From NCBI GenBank assembly GCA_029259895.1, contig JAJDEG010000547.1, forward strand, positions 1-51,320: 51,320 bases of DNA, in the 5' to 3' direction. This document shows positions 38,451 through 47,720 of the stretch, piece by piece. Position 1 is the stretch's first letter, and every line of letters begins with the position of its first letter. Origin of the DNA: Planctomycetota bacterium. Its GTDB lineage: Bacteria > Planctomycetota > Planctomycetia > Pirellulales > PLA5. The position numbers were made by a program, and so were the translations under genes. The notes under the pieces were generated by a model. It did no database searches and was not told where the DNA came from. It saw only the letters and a program-made list of their open reading frames with translations.

Positions 38451-39860
38451 ATGTTGTCGCGCATTTTGGCATACATTTTCGTTTCTGTGGTCGTTCTGTT
38501 GACGGTCGCGGCGGGTGGCCGCGGCGAGGTGATCAATTACCGTTTTGGCGGCGTAACGGTCGACTGGCACGAGGTCAGCAACTGGGACGCCGGTCGAGTG
38601 CCCGGCGATGGCGATATCGCGGTGTTCGACGGCCGTTCGGATTGGACGCGCGTCATCAGCGGCAACACGGCGGGGATCGATGGGTTGACGGTCCGCAACG
38701 GGGCAGACGTTCACAACTGGGGCAACCTGATCCTCGTCGACGAAGCCTCTTCCGCTCTGACGTTGATCGACGGCGTGGCCGACGGAACGGTAAGGGCATC
38801 GGTCACCGTCCAGGCTACGTCGCAAGCGCGCGGATTCGATACCGATTTGCTGTCGATCGAAAACGGCGGCGAGCTCGCGCTGTTGGCCGGCGTGGCCGAA
38901 ATCGACGTCGATGCCGACGTCGACGCGGCGAGCCGAATCTACGGTACAGGGATCGTCCGCTTCGGCAACAGCGGCACGCCGGCGGGCGTGCAGGTGCTCA
39001 ACAACTCTGGCACGATCGAGGTCGGCCCGGAGGCGTTCGCACCCATTCGCGACTTGCGGCTCGAGGCCCGCGGAGGAGGATGGCTCGATTTGGACGGCGA
39101 CAACGAGCAAGGTGAGTTGATCGTCGACGGCGACGGCGGCAGAATGCTGATCGTCGACGGACCGCTGGCCGATGCGTTTAGCGGCACGCTGCGGATCGGC
39201 GCGTCCGACACGGCGCAATTCAATGATCCGTGGTTCCTCACCAACGGAACGATAGAATTCGACTCGGAAGTCTTCGCCAGCGGCACGCTGACCGGCGCCG
39301 CGGTCTCCGCGACCAACGCGACGATCACGGCGGTTGACGCGGAGATTCTATGCGACTTCCTGCTCAACAGCGGTACGTTCGCCGTCGATTACCGACTTCG
39401 CCTCGACGGCGACGCCACGTTCGCCACGGCGGCCGACTTGCAACTCGACGGCGCTGGCGGAGGGTTTATCATCGCCGGCACGACGACCATCAACCAGTCG
39501 GTCGTCGATCTGGATGCAGACTTCGAACTGTTGCGAACGGATGGCGGCGGAGCGCGTGTAGGCGATGGTCCAGAACAAGCCCGGCAGCGACGCCGACGGC
39601 GTGCCGACGACGTCGTCGAACGCGCCGCTGCGGCTATCGAACGTCAGGACCGTAAACCGCTCGCCCAATACTGCTTCGTCGAAGCCGATCGCCGACGCAT
39701 TCAACGCGCCGGCCAGGTCTGTCAGTCCATCGACGTGCAGCACGTCAAATTGTCCGGCGGCGATGCCTTCGATGTCGATTACCAATACGCCGGCGGCAGT
39801 CTGGCGGTAGTTGGACACTCGCGCTTCCCCAATCACTTTGCCGACGTGCAGCGTCCCTAG
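38451..39860 (+). CDS. N-terminal part of a secreted autotransporter-like/PEP-CTERM protein; ORF interrupted after about codon 364 by an inverted segment
   Basis: Signal peptide MLSRILAYIFVSVVVLLTVAAGGRGEV; VDWHEVSNWDAGRVPGDGDIAVFDG...; sensible sequence until ...VDLDADFELLRTDGG, then antisense-like Arg-rich tail. Confidence 0.75.
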   Translation: MLSRILAYIFVSVVVLLTVAAGGRGEVINYRFGGVTVDWHEVSNWDAGRVPGDGDIAVFDGRSDWTRVISGNTAGIDGLTVRNGADVHNWGNLILVDEASSALTLIDGVADGTVRASVTVQATSQARGFDTDLLSIENGGELALLAGVAEIDVDADVDAASRIYGTGIVRFGNSGTPAGVQVLNNSGTIEVGPEAFAPIRDLRLEARGGGWLDLDGDNEQGELIVDGDGGRMLIVDGPLADAFSGTLRIGASDTAQFNDPWFLTNGTIEFDSEVFASGTLTGAAVSATNATITAVDAEILCDFLLNSGTFAVDYRLRLDGDATFATAADLQLDGAGGGFIIAGTTTINQSVVDLDADFELLRTDGGGARVGDGPEQARQRRRRRADDVVERAAAAIERQDRKPLAQYCFVEADRRRIQRAGQVCQSIDVQHVKLSGGDAFDVDYQYAGGSLAVVGHSRFPNHFADVQRP

Positions 39861-41549
39861 GTTATCGACCGCCAGATCAACGACGGCCGCGTCGTTGAGC
39901 GTGAGCGTGCTGCCCGCACGATTGCGAAGCACGCCCGAGCCGGTGAACACGGCACCCGATTCGACCACGCCGTCGGCATCGACATTCAACTGGCGGGCCG
40001 ATGGGATGTCGGTGCGGCTCGACGCCCGAAACCGCGTTTCCACGTCGAACGTGGAGGTCGCGGCAACCGTGCTGTTTCCGTACAGTTCCAGCGTTCCGAC
40101 GCCCGACATGTCGCCGCCCTCGAAGGTCGTATCGCCGTTGAGTTCCAACACGCCGGCGACGGCGACGCTGCCGGCCGCGCCGAACGTCGCGTCGTCGTAT
40201 GTCTCCATTCGTCCACCGGCGGCAATCGCCACGCCGCCGCCCTGTTGCGTGAAGCGACCATTCTGTCGCAGCACGCCCGTCGGGCCGACGTAAAGGTATC
40301 CGGCGTCTTCCATCGTCGAGTCAGCATCGACGTCGGCCGGCCCGCCGCTGGCGTGCAACGACCCGGCCAGGACCATCGGCGAACCGGCGAGGCGAGGCGT
40401 CTGGCCGAGCGTATGCGTCAGGTTCATCTGGCCTTCCATCCGCCACGGCTCGCGAATGAACAGCGGACCGGGAGCATAGATGACGTACCCGGTATTGACG
40501 ATTAGCTCCCCACCGTCGACGTCGACGACGTCGTCGAAGCCGTCGGTAGCTGGATTGCCGCTGTCGATAGTGCCTACGTTGAGCGCGAACCTCGTGCCCG
40601 CCGAGATCGTTGTCACCGCGCCGTCGGCAGCCGCGCCGTCCCAGTCGAACACGCCCAGCCGATCCTCGACCGTACCGCCGATCGTTGTATCGGAAATGAC
40701 GAAAACCTCGCCGGCTTGGACGATCGTCCCTTGCCCGCCATACGTTCCGCCGTCGTAGTAGGTCGCCGCCCGAAGCTCCAACACATCGGTCGCATTCGGA
40801 ACCGACACGACGGCGTCGGACAGGAAGCGGACTGTCGTCGTGTCGACGATGCCTTCTCCGTCAACGGCGACGGAACCGGCGATCCGCACGGCTTGGCCCT
40901 CCAGCCGGCCGCCGCCGGAGAATTCCAGATTCCCCGCCATGATCCAGTAGTCAGTCGCGACGGGCAATTGAATATCGAGCCGCCCGGAACCGTTGATTTC
41001 GATCGTGTCGTCGTTGAACTGGTTGGAGCCGCCGTCGTCGATGGCGTCGACCTCAAGCGTGAGCGGGCTGTTGATCACCAGCCGGTCCGCGCCGGTGCTG
41101 ACGCCGTCGAGATCCACCACGTTGACGGTCATTGTCGTCGGTCCCGCGATCGTCGTCGTCGTGGCGTCGAGTTTGAGTTCCCCGGCGCCGGACCATTGGC
41201 CGCCGTCGATCACCGTATAGGGTCCATTCAACACCAACGTCCCGCTGAACACGCGAACGTCGGCGGCGCTGGTGAACTCGGTGCTCGCGCCGATGCGGGC
41301 GATTCCGCCCAGGCCGGCGCCCCCGACGAACAGCTCGTCTCCAAACGCCGCCGAACCGATCGTCAACGGCGTTCCGCGAATTTCGGCGATACCGGCCGCC
41401 GGGTCGGTGTCGAATCGGAGGCGGCCGTTCGACACCCATCCGCCGGGCACGTTCACTTCCAGCGTGGCGCCGCCCTGAATCGTGATTTGGCCGTCGAAAT
41501 CGTTGTCGTCGTTGTCCAGCGAGTCGACGTTGAGAATCAGCTCGCCGCC
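39543..41549 (-). pseudogene. Inverted central coding segment (2007 bp, 669 codons) of the same secreted protein
   Basis: Minus frame GGELILNVDSLDNDDNDFDGQITIQGGATLEVNV...SLPGLFWTIAYTRSAA is protein-like but has no start/signal peptide and runs into antisense at both ends; bounded by GGCGGCG (39543-39549) and CGCCGCC (41543-41549). Confidence 0.8.
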
Positions 41550-41876
41550 GGCAAGGACATCCTGTCCGTATCCGCCTTGCCCGGCGACATCAACCTCGAC
41601 GGCAAGGTCAATCGAAAGGACTCGGCCCTGATCGCCAAATACTTCGGTATGCAAACAGGCAGCACTTGGATCACCGGCGACTTCGATACCGACGGCGCGA
41701 CGACGATGGCCGATCTGGCGTTGCTGCAATCGCACTTGGGTTTGGCGGTACCGTCACCGTCGTCTGCCGACGCAGTGCCCGAGCCGTCGAGTCTGTTCTT
41801 GGTCGTCTGTGCCATGATTGCCGCGGTAGCAGCTCGGACGCGTCGTGCATTCCACGTTCAACAACCAAAAACGTAA
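41550..41876 (+). CDS. C-terminal dockerin + PEP-CTERM sorting segment, now detached from its N-terminus
   Basis: GKDILSVSALPGDINLDGKVNRKDSALIAKYFGMQTGSTWITGDFDTDGATTMADLALLQSHLG...AVPEPSSLFLVVCAMIAAVAARTRRAF. Confidence 0.85.
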   Translation, partial: GKDILSVSALPGDINLDGKVNRKDSALIAKYFGMQTGSTWITGDFDTDGATTMADLALLQSHLGLAVPSPSSADAVPEPSSLFLVVCAMIAAVAARTRRAFHVQQPKT

Positions 41877-41987
41877 CCGGTTGCGAGTTCGACTCCCTTA
41901 CCGTCGGCTTCCGTAAGTCCTTGCCACAGCCTATCTAATATCAAGCGGGGTCGCCAGTTATGGTGCCCTCTTGGCTCTCGGTGGTGC

Positions 41988-42066
41988 GGTTTCTTGGGTG
42001 CAAATTGGGGCGTACTGTGCCGGCGGAGGGCGAGTTTGATGGCACCATCTTGGGCACCCTTGGTCG
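41988..42066 (-). pseudogene. Putative tyrosine-recombinase C-terminal tail remnant (copy R2)
   Basis: Minus-strand VPKMVPSNSPSAGTVRPNLHPRNRTTESQEGTITGDPA*; similar to R1. Confidence 0.4.
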
Positions 42067-42540
42067 GCGTCTGCGCAACGTGTGGCTCTGTGCAACGCAC
42101 TGAGCCAAGTCCGCACACCGCCTACGTTCAGTGTGTCCGTCGTCGCGCCACGCGGGACGATCCGCTAAACTCCAATCCACAATGCCGCTAAGCGGCCGGA
42201 TCGTGCGACCTCGCACAGGTGTGCTCGCCGGTGTGCGCGACAGCTCGCACGCCATCGTGTCATGGATGGGTGCACGAAAACGGTCGCTCGCTGCGTGTCG
42301 TTTTTCCGCAGAACAACAGCACGTGTGTGTGGCAGGTACATGGCGGCATTGATGAGTCGATCGTCGTTATGCGTGGCCTTCATTCTTCGCGCGCCCGCCA
42401 CGGAGATCACGTAGGCGTCGCTGTCGCGATCGATGCGCCCTCCTGTGGCACGCGATGTGCTGCATAGAAAGCCGCAACGCTCCGCTCTAAAGCAAGCACG
42501 ACATGGACATCTGCGAACTTGGCGACGCAAAGGCGATCCG

Positions 42541-42816
42541 ATGAATCTGACGCGAGATCTGAAAAATGAGCCCGTCCGTAAGCTCTCCTTGCGCGACGCC
42601 GTCGCCATTGGGTCGACCACGACGCTTGGCGAGGCCGTCGCAGCGATGCGTGGCGCGCATCTCGGTTGCGCGGTAATCGTCGATGATGCCCATCGGCCCA
42701 CGGCAATGTTTACGGAACGCGGGTTGGCAGAATACTTATTCGAGTACTTTCCACAGCAGGTCGCCGTGCAACGGTTAGGCAACGCGCCGTGGATGCATGC
42801 ACGAGAAGGAGCTTGA
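42541..42816 (+). CDS. Single CBS-domain protein
   Basis: VRKLSLRDAVAIGSTTTLGEAVAAMRGAHLGCAVIVDDAHRPTAMFTERGLAEYLFEY. Confidence 0.7.
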   Translation: MNLTRDLKNEPVRKLSLRDAVAIGSTTTLGEAVAAMRGAHLGCAVIVDDAHRPTAMFTERGLAEYLFEYFPQQVAVQRLGNAPWMHAREGA

Positions 42817-42818
42817 AA

Positions 42819-43316
42819 ATGACGGATGATTCAGGCGGTTACGACAATGAATTCGTCGATCCGTTGAGTGATTATGATCCACGGACCTACGAGAGTGAGA
42901 TCGCGCAATCCCTCGTCGAGGATCCGGTGAGTACGATTCCGTCGCGACCGTACGCGCATATCGATTCGGCGACTTCGGTCGCCAGCGCCGTTCAAGTGCT
43001 GCATGGGCTAAATGCGTCATGCCTGTTGGTCGTCGATGCGAATCGCCTCGTCGGAGTTTTTACGGAACGTGATGTTGTTGAGCGCGTAGCCAATGATTTT
43101 CCAGCAATCGCCGATCGCCCCGTTCGAGACGTGATGACCGCGGACCCGTTGGTTCTCGACGAGCGCGATCCCGCGGGCGCAGCGCTGGCGGCCATCGTAG
43201 CCGGTGGCTACCGGCACGTGCCGGTGCTGAACGCAGGCGGAGACGTGATGGGGGTGGTAAGCCCGCGCCGAGTATTCGCGTTTTTCGAGCGGCACTTCCA
43301 GCGAGGGCCCCGGTGA
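42819..43316 (+). CDS. CBS-domain pair protein
   Basis: SVASAVQVLHGLNASCLLVVDANRLVGVFTERDVVERVANDF...VRDVMTADPLVL...GYRHVPVLNAGGDVMGVVSPRRVFAF; agaaggag RBS. Confidence 0.85.
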   Translation: MTDDSGGYDNEFVDPLSDYDPRTYESEIAQSLVEDPVSTIPSRPYAHIDSATSVASAVQVLHGLNASCLLVVDANRLVGVFTERDVVERVANDFPAIADRPVRDVMTADPLVLDERDPAGAALAAIVAGGYRHVPVLNAGGDVMGVVSPRRVFAFFERHFQRGPR

Positions 43317-43957
43317 AGGGACGCGCGTCGCTTAATCTTGATGGCAGTTCCGCAGTCCGCTATCGCGGACAGTCTTGCGACGGCACCGGTAGTTCTGGGT
43401 TCGACTTCTCGCCGGGGAACGCCGGGCGTACGGCGTGCCGCCGCCGGTCAACCGGTTGACTCCAGAACTTCGTACAGCGGGCGGAACAAGAGACGAACCG
43501 CTCGTGCTCGATCACTCACCGGACGCCATCGACCAACAATGGGCTTGTGGACTGCGGGATCGTTTTGACGGCCGGCCGGTGGACGTTTGCTTCAATCAAG
43601 ATTGAGGGGCGATTGACTATGCCTTGCTCACGAACAAGTTCTTGGCGTTATTCCCTCTGCCTCCGGCTCGACTCGCTCGATATCGGAAGTCGCGCCATAC
43701 GAGCGGTGCCAAGTTTCTACCGGGGGGGCGTCGGCGCGGCCGTCAATCGCGTGTTCGGGCGGTAGCGCTCGGCCGCGACGCGACGCAAATCGCTCATCCG
43801 CAGGTGCGGCATTCGTGCGAATCCGCGCACCGTATGCGACGCTTCGGTCGGCGAATTAAAATGAGGTGCGAATCCAAAACTGTGGCTCGAATTCGATCGA
43901 GCGGGCGTCGCCGATACCGAATACCCATCGCCCTTACCGGCCAATAGGAATCCATCG

Positions 43958-45700
43958 ATGACTACGCGAGCCATCGGCATCGACCTGGGCACGACCAACT
44001 CCATTGTCGCCTGCGTCAACGATCAGAGCCGTTCCGAAATCATCACCGACCAAGAGGGCAAAGTCGTCGTGCCGAGCGTGGTATTCTTCGATGCCGAACG
44101 GTCGGCGGTCGGGGAAGAGGCACGCTTGCGCGGCCGCACGATGCCGAATCGGCTGGCCGCCTGCGCCAAACGCGATCTGGGGCGCGACGCCTATTGCCAA
44201 CGCATCGGCGGAATGCTCGTTCCGCCCGCGGTCATTCAGGCGTACATTCTCAACCACTTGCGGCGGCTGATCACCGACCGGATCGGGGCCGATTTCTCCG
44301 CGGCGATCGGCGTGCCCGCCGAATTCAACGACGCACAGCGGCGGGCGGTGGTCGAAGCGGGCAAGATTGCCGGCCTCAGGATGGTCGATTTGATCAACGA
44401 ACCGGTGGCGGCCGCGCTGGCATATACGGAAGACACAGCGTTCATGCAGGCCGCCGGTTCTCAAGCCGGCCCGCACAACCTGCTGGTTTTCGACTTGGGC
44501 GGATACACGTTCGAGGCGACCGCGATTCGGATGGACCGCGGAAGTTTCGTCACACTCGCCACGTCGCGGGAAAACGCCCTCGGCGGCCACGACTGGGACA
44601 TGCGTCTGGTCGAGCACGCCGCAAAGATCTTTCAAGAAGCCCACGGCGTCGACTTGCGCAGCGATCCGGTGGCCCTCGACCAATTGCTCGGTAAGTGTGC
44701 CAAGGCGAAGATCGCCCTGGGAAAACACCGCGGCGCGAAAATGTCGCTGACCCGTTTCGACCAGCGCGTGGACGTGACGATCACGCGCGACGAATTCGCG
44801 CGATTGACTAGCGACCTCGTCGACCGGACCGCGGCGATCGCGACGCAGACCCTGGAGCGGGCCGGGTTGCGTTGGGGCGACGTCGCCCGCGTGTTGCTCG
44901 TCGGCGGAGCCACGCGGATGCCGGTGATCCACGACATGATTCGGGCGCATTGCGGCCGGGAACCGGATATCAGCGTCAATCCGGAAGAGGCAGTCGCTCG
45001 CGGGGCCGCGTTGTACGCCGCACAGCGATTGGCGGCCGGGCGCGGGGCGGGAGCCGCGATGGAATTGCACCTAGTGAACATGAACACGCATAGCCTGGGC
45101 GTCATCGGCGAACATGGTTTGACCGGCGAGAAAAAGGTCTCGGTGTTGATACCGAAGGGAACGACGCTTCCGGCCAAGGCCTCGCGCGAGTTCGTCACGT
45201 TGGCTACGGGCCAGAAGTCGATCGGCGTGACGATCGTCGAGTGCGACGACGCGCGGCCGCAAGCGTGCGTGCCGATCGGCCGCGCCGTCATCGACGATCT
45301 GCCGGAGGGCTTGACCGACCGCTGGCCGGTCGAGGTCACCTGCGAGTATGCCGCCAACGGTCGGATCAAAATCGACGCCCACGTCCGCTACACCGATCGC
45401 ACCGCCCACCTAGAAGTCGTGCGGCTGGGCGGATTGACGTCGACGCACGTCAAGTATTGGCGCGAGGTCGTGGCCGCCGGCCGCGGTCTGTCGGGAATTC
45501 GCGAGGTGTTGGCGAAAGAAGCCGGCGACGGCCGCACCGCGCCGATCGCATTGGCGAAGTCGCAGGCCGAAGCCGCCGAGGAGCCGGAGAACGTGATCCT
45601 GACGTTCTTGCGACGGTTGGCGCCGTTCGCGTTTCGCAAAGCAGCGACCGGCGACCGAGAATCCTCCGAACTGAAGGAGGACCAATCGGCGTCCTCCTAA
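43958..45700 (+). CDS. DnaK/Hsp70-like protein, short C-terminus
   Basis: AIGIDLGTTNSIVACV, LINEPVAAALAYTED, LLVFDLGGYTFEATAIRMD, ARVLLVGGATRMPVIHDMI, substrate-binding-domain-like region then end without EEVD-type tail. Confidence 0.88.
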   Translation: MTTRAIGIDLGTTNSIVACVNDQSRSEIITDQEGKVVVPSVVFFDAERSAVGEEARLRGRTMPNRLAACAKRDLGRDAYCQRIGGMLVPPAVIQAYILNHLRRLITDRIGADFSAAIGVPAEFNDAQRRAVVEAGKIAGLRMVDLINEPVAAALAYTEDTAFMQAAGSQAGPHNLLVFDLGGYTFEATAIRMDRGSFVTLATSRENALGGHDWDMRLVEHAAKIFQEAHGVDLRSDPVALDQLLGKCAKAKIALGKHRGAKMSLTRFDQRVDVTITRDEFARLTSDLVDRTAAIATQTLERAGLRWGDVARVLLVGGATRMPVIHDMIRAHCGREPDISVNPEEAVARGAALYAAQRLAAGRGAGAAMELHLVNMNTHSLGVIGEHGLTGEKKVSVLIPKGTTLPAKASREFVTLATGQKSIGVTIVECDDARPQACVPIGRAVIDDLPEGLTDRWPVEVTCEYAANGRIKIDAHVRYTDRTAHLEVVRLGGLTSTHVKYWREVVAAGRGLSGIREVLAKEAGDGRTAPIALAKSQAEAAEEPENVILTFLRRLAPFAFRKAATGDRESSELKEDQSASS

Positions 45701-45856
45701 GCGGCGTGTGGCTCGTGCGCAATTGGCCGCGCATATCTTGACGATCGAGCACACGTCATTCCCAATCGGCGTTTGGGACGCGGTCTGCTTGAAGTCGATA
45801 CCGCTCGACTGTCAGGCGTCAGGCGACGATCGTCTGTCCGCAGTCCATCGAGGCCT

Positions 45857-46092
45857 CCCCACCGCCTCCACCAGATCGCCCATGCCCAGGTGCGTGTACC
45901 GCGATCCGTCGTCAGCGTGATCGTCGAATGCCGGGCCAGCGCCTGAGTGCCCTTCGGCGGAACGCTGGCCGCGACGAGGTGCGTGATGAAGCCGTGGCGG
46001 AGCGAATGGAAGTCGACGACTTGGCCAGCGGCGTCAATGTCGCGGACAGGTCGGTCCGACGTGATTCGCCGGCAGCTTGGAGTTGCAACCAC
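45857..46092 (-). pseudogene. Tyrosine recombinase C-terminal remnant (copy B)
   Basis: Minus-strand VRDIDAAGQVVDFHSLRHGFITHLVAASVPPKGTQALARHSTITLTTDRGTRTW: HxLRHxF...RHS catalytic boxes, frameshifted near the Tyr box. Confidence 0.75.
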
Positions 46093-46401
46093 AAAGTGCC
46101 CAATCGATCAGTGCAAATCGCGGCAGATTTACCAGCACCACGGGAAGCACTGCGACGTTTCGCCGTCGTCGCAACTTCAAACCGTTTCTGCCGATACGTC
46201 AAAACGGTCTCCGGCCTCCGAAGCCGACGGAAGAATTCGATTGAAACGGTGTTGTATTTGATTACCGCCTCTGGAATCGCGCAGCGTGACCGGGCGGGTC
46301 GAGAGGAAGCGTGGGCGGGAGCGGCGGTTTGTGCGGCGGGAGCGTGACCGGCCGACGGGAGAGCGAATGGCGAACGGGCGGGTGCGGTCCGTGGCGTCCG
46401 T

Positions 46402-47638
46402 TTATGGTGGAAGTGGAAGCGGCAGGCGCGAGCGGCGGACGGCGGAGAACCAGGCGAGAGCGTCGTGTCCGCGTTGTTTTAGCGTGACCGAGAGCGAGGT
46501 GAGAACGCCTTGGATCCACGCGCCGCGCCACATGCGGTTGCCGCCCCACACTTTGCGATTGACGACGGCGGGACGAATCGCCCGCATCGGCGCGTTCGTC
46601 GCCGTTGAGCCGATGGCCGCGCCACGCTCGGCGCACGGCGAACGCCTCGTCGCACAACGCCAACACGCGCCGCGGCAACAGCACGGCGCCGCGGACGGCG
46701 GCTTCCAACAATTCCCGACAACGCCGCTGCAAATGGCCGACGCACTGCTGATGAGCGGCCTGCGTGAACCGGTTGTAGACGCTCCAACCGTCGTGAATCA
46801 TCGTGTGCGACCAGTCCGCGCCCAACAACCGCTCGGCGATGTCGCCGCTGCGGTCGCCGATTTCATAACACGTCGCGGTCTCGCCGACGAACACGTGCAG
46901 CCAGGCGTTCTTGCCACCAACGCGCCAGCCGGTCTCGTCGGGCACAACCCACCGCGAGCCGCGCACGGCCGCCCGCAGCTCGTCGTGCGCGTTCCGAGAC
47001 CGCTCGGCCGTACGCCGCAAACTGCGCACGCCGGTGGCCCGCGCGATCGAGATGCCGAACAGGTCGCGAAAGAATCGTTGGCATTTGCCGTGCGGCAGGC
47101 CGCGGCCTTTGTTCAACGTGACCAGCGCGGCGTGCGCGTCGGGGCCGAGTTGGCTGGCCGCCGCGCCGAGGGCGTCGCTCGTTTGCAGCGCGTGGCGTCC
47201 TTGCACGCGGCGGCTGCAATCGCGACACTTGCCGACCCGAACGGTGAACTCGCGGTGGATCGGCCGTCGCGGAATCTCGGTTTGATACTGCGCGGCCGCG
47301 TGCGTCGCTTTGACGTGCTCTCCGCCGCTGTGTGGGCACGCCGTCGGCAACGGCGCGTCGTACCGCTCGTCGATCCGCGGCGGCGGAATCGCCGCGCGAT
47401 GGGCGTGTCGTCCATGACGCCGGCCTCGCTTGCGGCCCGGCTTCTTCGGCTCGGCGGCCGGGCCGTCTGCCTGGCGAAATGGCGCCGCCTGATGTTTGCC
47501 GCTGCGCCGCGCCGCTTCCAACGCGGCCACCAGTTTGGTCACTTGCCTACGAAGCTTGGCCAACTCACGCCGCAAACACTCGTTCACCGCCCGCAGCGCG
47601 GATTTCTCGGCAGCCAGTTCCCGAAGTCTCGTATCCAT
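46402..47638 (-). mobile_element. IS66-family transposase, internally deleted and frameshifted (pseudogene)
   Basis: MDTRLRELAAEKSALRAVNECLRRELAKLRRQV..., CxxC-type zinc region, VVPDETGWRVGGKNAWLHVFVGETATCYEIGDRSGDIAERLLG; after ALCDEAF the next ~100 aa expected in IS66 are missing and MRAIRPAVVNRKVWGGNRMWRGAWIQGVLTSL continues in another frame. Confidence 0.8.
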
Positions 47639-47720
47639 AACACGGCAAAACATGCCGCGCAACCGCCCAGCAGAGCAAGATCAATTCTGACTGAAGGTGG
47701 TAAACAAATACCACTCACGG

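Noticed and set aside
37806-39218. 470-aa minus-strand ORF as a single gene
   Set aside because: Mostly antisense of the secreted protein N-terminus; only the 37838-38090 part resembles an integrase, treated as a remnant.
40716-41549. Plus-strand ORF upstream of the dockerin segment as a real N-terminus
   Set aside because: Sequence 5' of about 41550 is antisense of the minus-strand beta-rich segment; only the part after the breakpoint is protein-like.
41881-41905. tRNA T-arm-like gagttcgactcccttacc as a possible att/tRNA site
   Set aside because: No acceptor stem, D-arm or anticodon arm could be assembled around it.
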